A stretch of 7,991 nucleotides of DNA from Bacillota bacterium (GTDB lineage Bacteria; Eremiobacterota; SpSt-956; JAKJGF01). This document shows positions 6,817-7,991 of this stretch, in pieces. The notes below the pieces were generated by a model, which saw only the letters and a list, made by a program, of their open reading frames with translations, made no database searches and had not been told where the DNA came from. The DNA lies in NCBI GenBank assembly GCA_029555925.1, contig JAKPQU010000174.1, positions 1 to 7,991 of the forward strand, in the 5' to 3' direction. Position 1 is the first letter of the stretch. Every line of letters starts with the position of its first letter. The position numbers and the translations under genes are program-made.

Positions 6817-6833
6817 CTGACAAAGAGGTTATT

Positions 6834-7838
6834 ATGGATTCAAAAACGACTGTAAAAATAAATGAACAGAAAAATAATAATATGATTCTTGAAGTAAAGA
6901 AGCTGAAAAAATATTTTCCTGTAACGGCAGGGCTTTTTTCCAGGGTCGTAGCACATGTAAAAGCAGTTGACGATGTGTCTTTCTATCTGAATGAAGGTGA
7001 AACACTGGGAGTAGTTGGAGAAAGCGGATGCGGGAAAACAACCGTAGGAAGAGCAGTATTACGTCTTATCGAGCCAACAGAAGGAGAGATAACCTTTAAA
7101 GGCTGGGATGTTATGAAACTAAAAGGAGAAGATCTGCGTACATTCCGTAAAAATATGCAGATAATCTTTCAGGATCCCTACTCATCGTTAAATCCGAGAA
7201 AAACTGTAATGGATATAGTGGGAGAAGCCCTTACGGTACACGGTATGGCAAAGGGTAAAGAAAAAGAAGACAGAGTGGCAGAACTGCTTGAAAAAGTTGG
7301 ACTTTCTCCGAAATATATAAACCGTTATCCCCATGAATTTTCAGGAGGCCAGCGTCAGAGGATTGGTATTGCAAGAGCTATTGCCCTTAACCCTTCTTTT
7401 ATAGTATGTGATGAACCGGTGTCGGCTCTTGATGTTTCCGTTCAGGCACAGGTAATAAATCTGCTCATAGATCTCAGGGAACAGCTCAATCTGTCCTACC
7501 TTTTCATAGCCCATGGCCTTTCGGTGGTAAAACATATTTCAAACCGTATCATGGTTATGTATCTTGGGAAAATGGTAGAAACTGCTACCTCTGCCGAATT
7601 ATTTAAGACCCCCCTTCATCCCTATACAAAAGCCCTTCTTTCTGCGAACCCTGTACCTGACCCGAAACAGAAGAGTAAAAGAATTATACTTCAGGGAGAT
7701 GTACCAAGTCCTTTACATCCTCCGCCGGGATGCCCTTTCCATCCCAGATGTCCTCAGGTATTACCAAAATGTTCTTCAGAAGCACCTCCTTTAAGAGATG
7801 CAGGAAATGACCATGTCTATGTATGCCATCTTGGATGA
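6834..7838 (+). CDS. DppF/OppF-like ATP-binding subunit of peptide-type importer
   Basis: This is a 334-residue cytosolic ATPase, normal for the F-type subunit. It has Walker A G-E-S-G-C-G-K-T (62-69), Q-loop Gln113 in [11 protein letters not shown] (diagnostic of the F branch), signature F-S-G-G-Q-R-Q-R (169-176), Walker B F-I-V-C-D-E-P with Glu194, D-loop S-A-L-D and switch His227. The residue after the His is Gly228, where the family usually has Asp (A-H-D-L). The C-terminal domain has Cys300-x5-Cys306-x6-Cys313-x17-Cys331, a four-Cys set like the partner's and likely an iron-sulfur site by analogy. A 16-residue charged extension precedes the domain. The ATG follows AGAGG (6824-6828) with a 5-nt spacer. 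The 166-bp gap upstream, with its palindrome and heptamers, is the longest in the operon. The 3' end overlaps the next ATPase gene. Confidence 0.95.
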   Translation: MDSKTTVKINEQKNNNMILEVKKLKKYFPVTAGLFSRVVAHVKAVDDVSFYLNEGETLGVVGESGCGKTTVGRAVLRLIEPTEGEITFKGWDVMKLKGEDLRTFRKNMQIIFQDPYSSLNPRKTVMDIVGEALTVHGMAKGKEKEDRVAELLEKVGLSPKYINRYPHEFSGGQRQRIGIARAIALNPSFIVCDEPVSALDVSVQAQVINLLIDLREQLNLSYLFIAHGLSVVKHISNRIMVMYLGKMVETATSAELFKTPLHPYTKALLSANPVPDPKQKSKRIILQGDVPSPLHPPPGCPFHPRCPQVLPKCSSEAPPLRDAGNDHVYVCHLG

Positions 7839-7991
7839 GTTCGAAGAAAATAATTCAACAGACAGATTATTGGAAGTCAAACATCTAAATATTCGGTTTA
7901 AAACAGACGAAGGAACAGTTCATGCAGTAAACGATCTGAGTTTTTCCCTGAGAAAAGGAGAAAATCTCGGAATAGTAGGAGAATCAGGTTC
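7813..7991 (+). CDS. Third peptide-transporter ATPase, DppD-like (5' part only)
   Basis: The frame is open from 7795 to the window edge and encodes about 59 residues from ATG 7813. After a short acidic leader comes [24 protein letters not shown], the first strands of a D-type peptide ATPase, ending in G-I-V-G-E-S-G at the start of Walker A. The F-x-T-x-x-G pattern and lack of the F-branch insert favour DppD over DppF. In-frame ATGs also occur at 7798, 7807 and 7819. I prefer 7813 because AGGA (7802-7805) is 7 nt upstream. This overlaps the F-type gene by 26 bp in another frame, implying translational coupling. It is either an additional D subunit of this transporter or the first gene of a second ATPase pair. 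The rest lies outside the window. Confidence 0.88.
   Translation, partial: MSMYAILDEFEENNSTDRLLEVKHLNIRFKTDEGTVHAVNDLSFSLRKGENLGIVGESG

Noticed and set aside
2598..7535. Antisense and alternate-frame open frames of 64-92 codons across the operon
   Set aside because: All lie opposite or within strongly supported genes, have no recognisable domains or ribosome sites, and arise from the coding bias of the plus strand.

Overview
The window is a single-strand (+) operon for an ABC-type importer of the peptide/nickel/opine class (Opp/Dpp-like). The DNA is AT-rich with short intergenic gaps. The proteins look bacterial. The taxon cannot be fixed from this window. The unusual permease architecture and the short heptamer repeats between genes suggest an uncultured or little-studied Gram-negative-type lineage, but that is inference.

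Layout: 1-48 may be the tail of an upstream gene. 49-179 is a short AT-rich leader with a 13-bp direct repeat. 180-818 encodes a cytosolic four-TPR protein with a basic tail. 885-2870 encodes a family 5 solute-binding protein that has an uncleaved-looking N-terminal membrane anchor and a coiled-coil stalk in place of a lipobox. 2871-4316 (TTG start) encodes the first permease (DppB-like), with about 155 extra residues in its first extracytoplasmic loop, including a HEAT-like helical pair. 4375-5652 encodes the second permease (DppC-like), with an extra transmembrane hairpin. Its reading frame has no ATG, GTG or TTG at the family-expected N-terminus, and the best start is ATA. 5678-6667 (TTG start) and 6834-7838 encode the DppD- and DppF-like ATPases, each with a C-terminal four-cysteine motif. 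From 7813 a third ATPase, DppD-like, begins inside the end of the second and runs off the window.

How it works together: the anchored binding protein should capture an oligopeptide-like solute outside the inner membrane and deliver it to the DppB/DppC channel, driven by the ATPase pair. The third ATPase may start a second transporter set or a second D-type subunit. The TPR protein could be a scaffold, but nothing in its sequence specifies a partner.

The main points for a second look are: (i) binding protein and both permeases are all enlarged relative to the canonical family; (ii) the apparent ATA start of the second permease; (iii) two 28-bp arrays, each of exactly four heptamers built on a self-complementary hexamer, each just upstream of an operon gene; (iv) a perfect 14-bp palindrome in the longest intergenic gap; and (v) the overlapping third ATPase.
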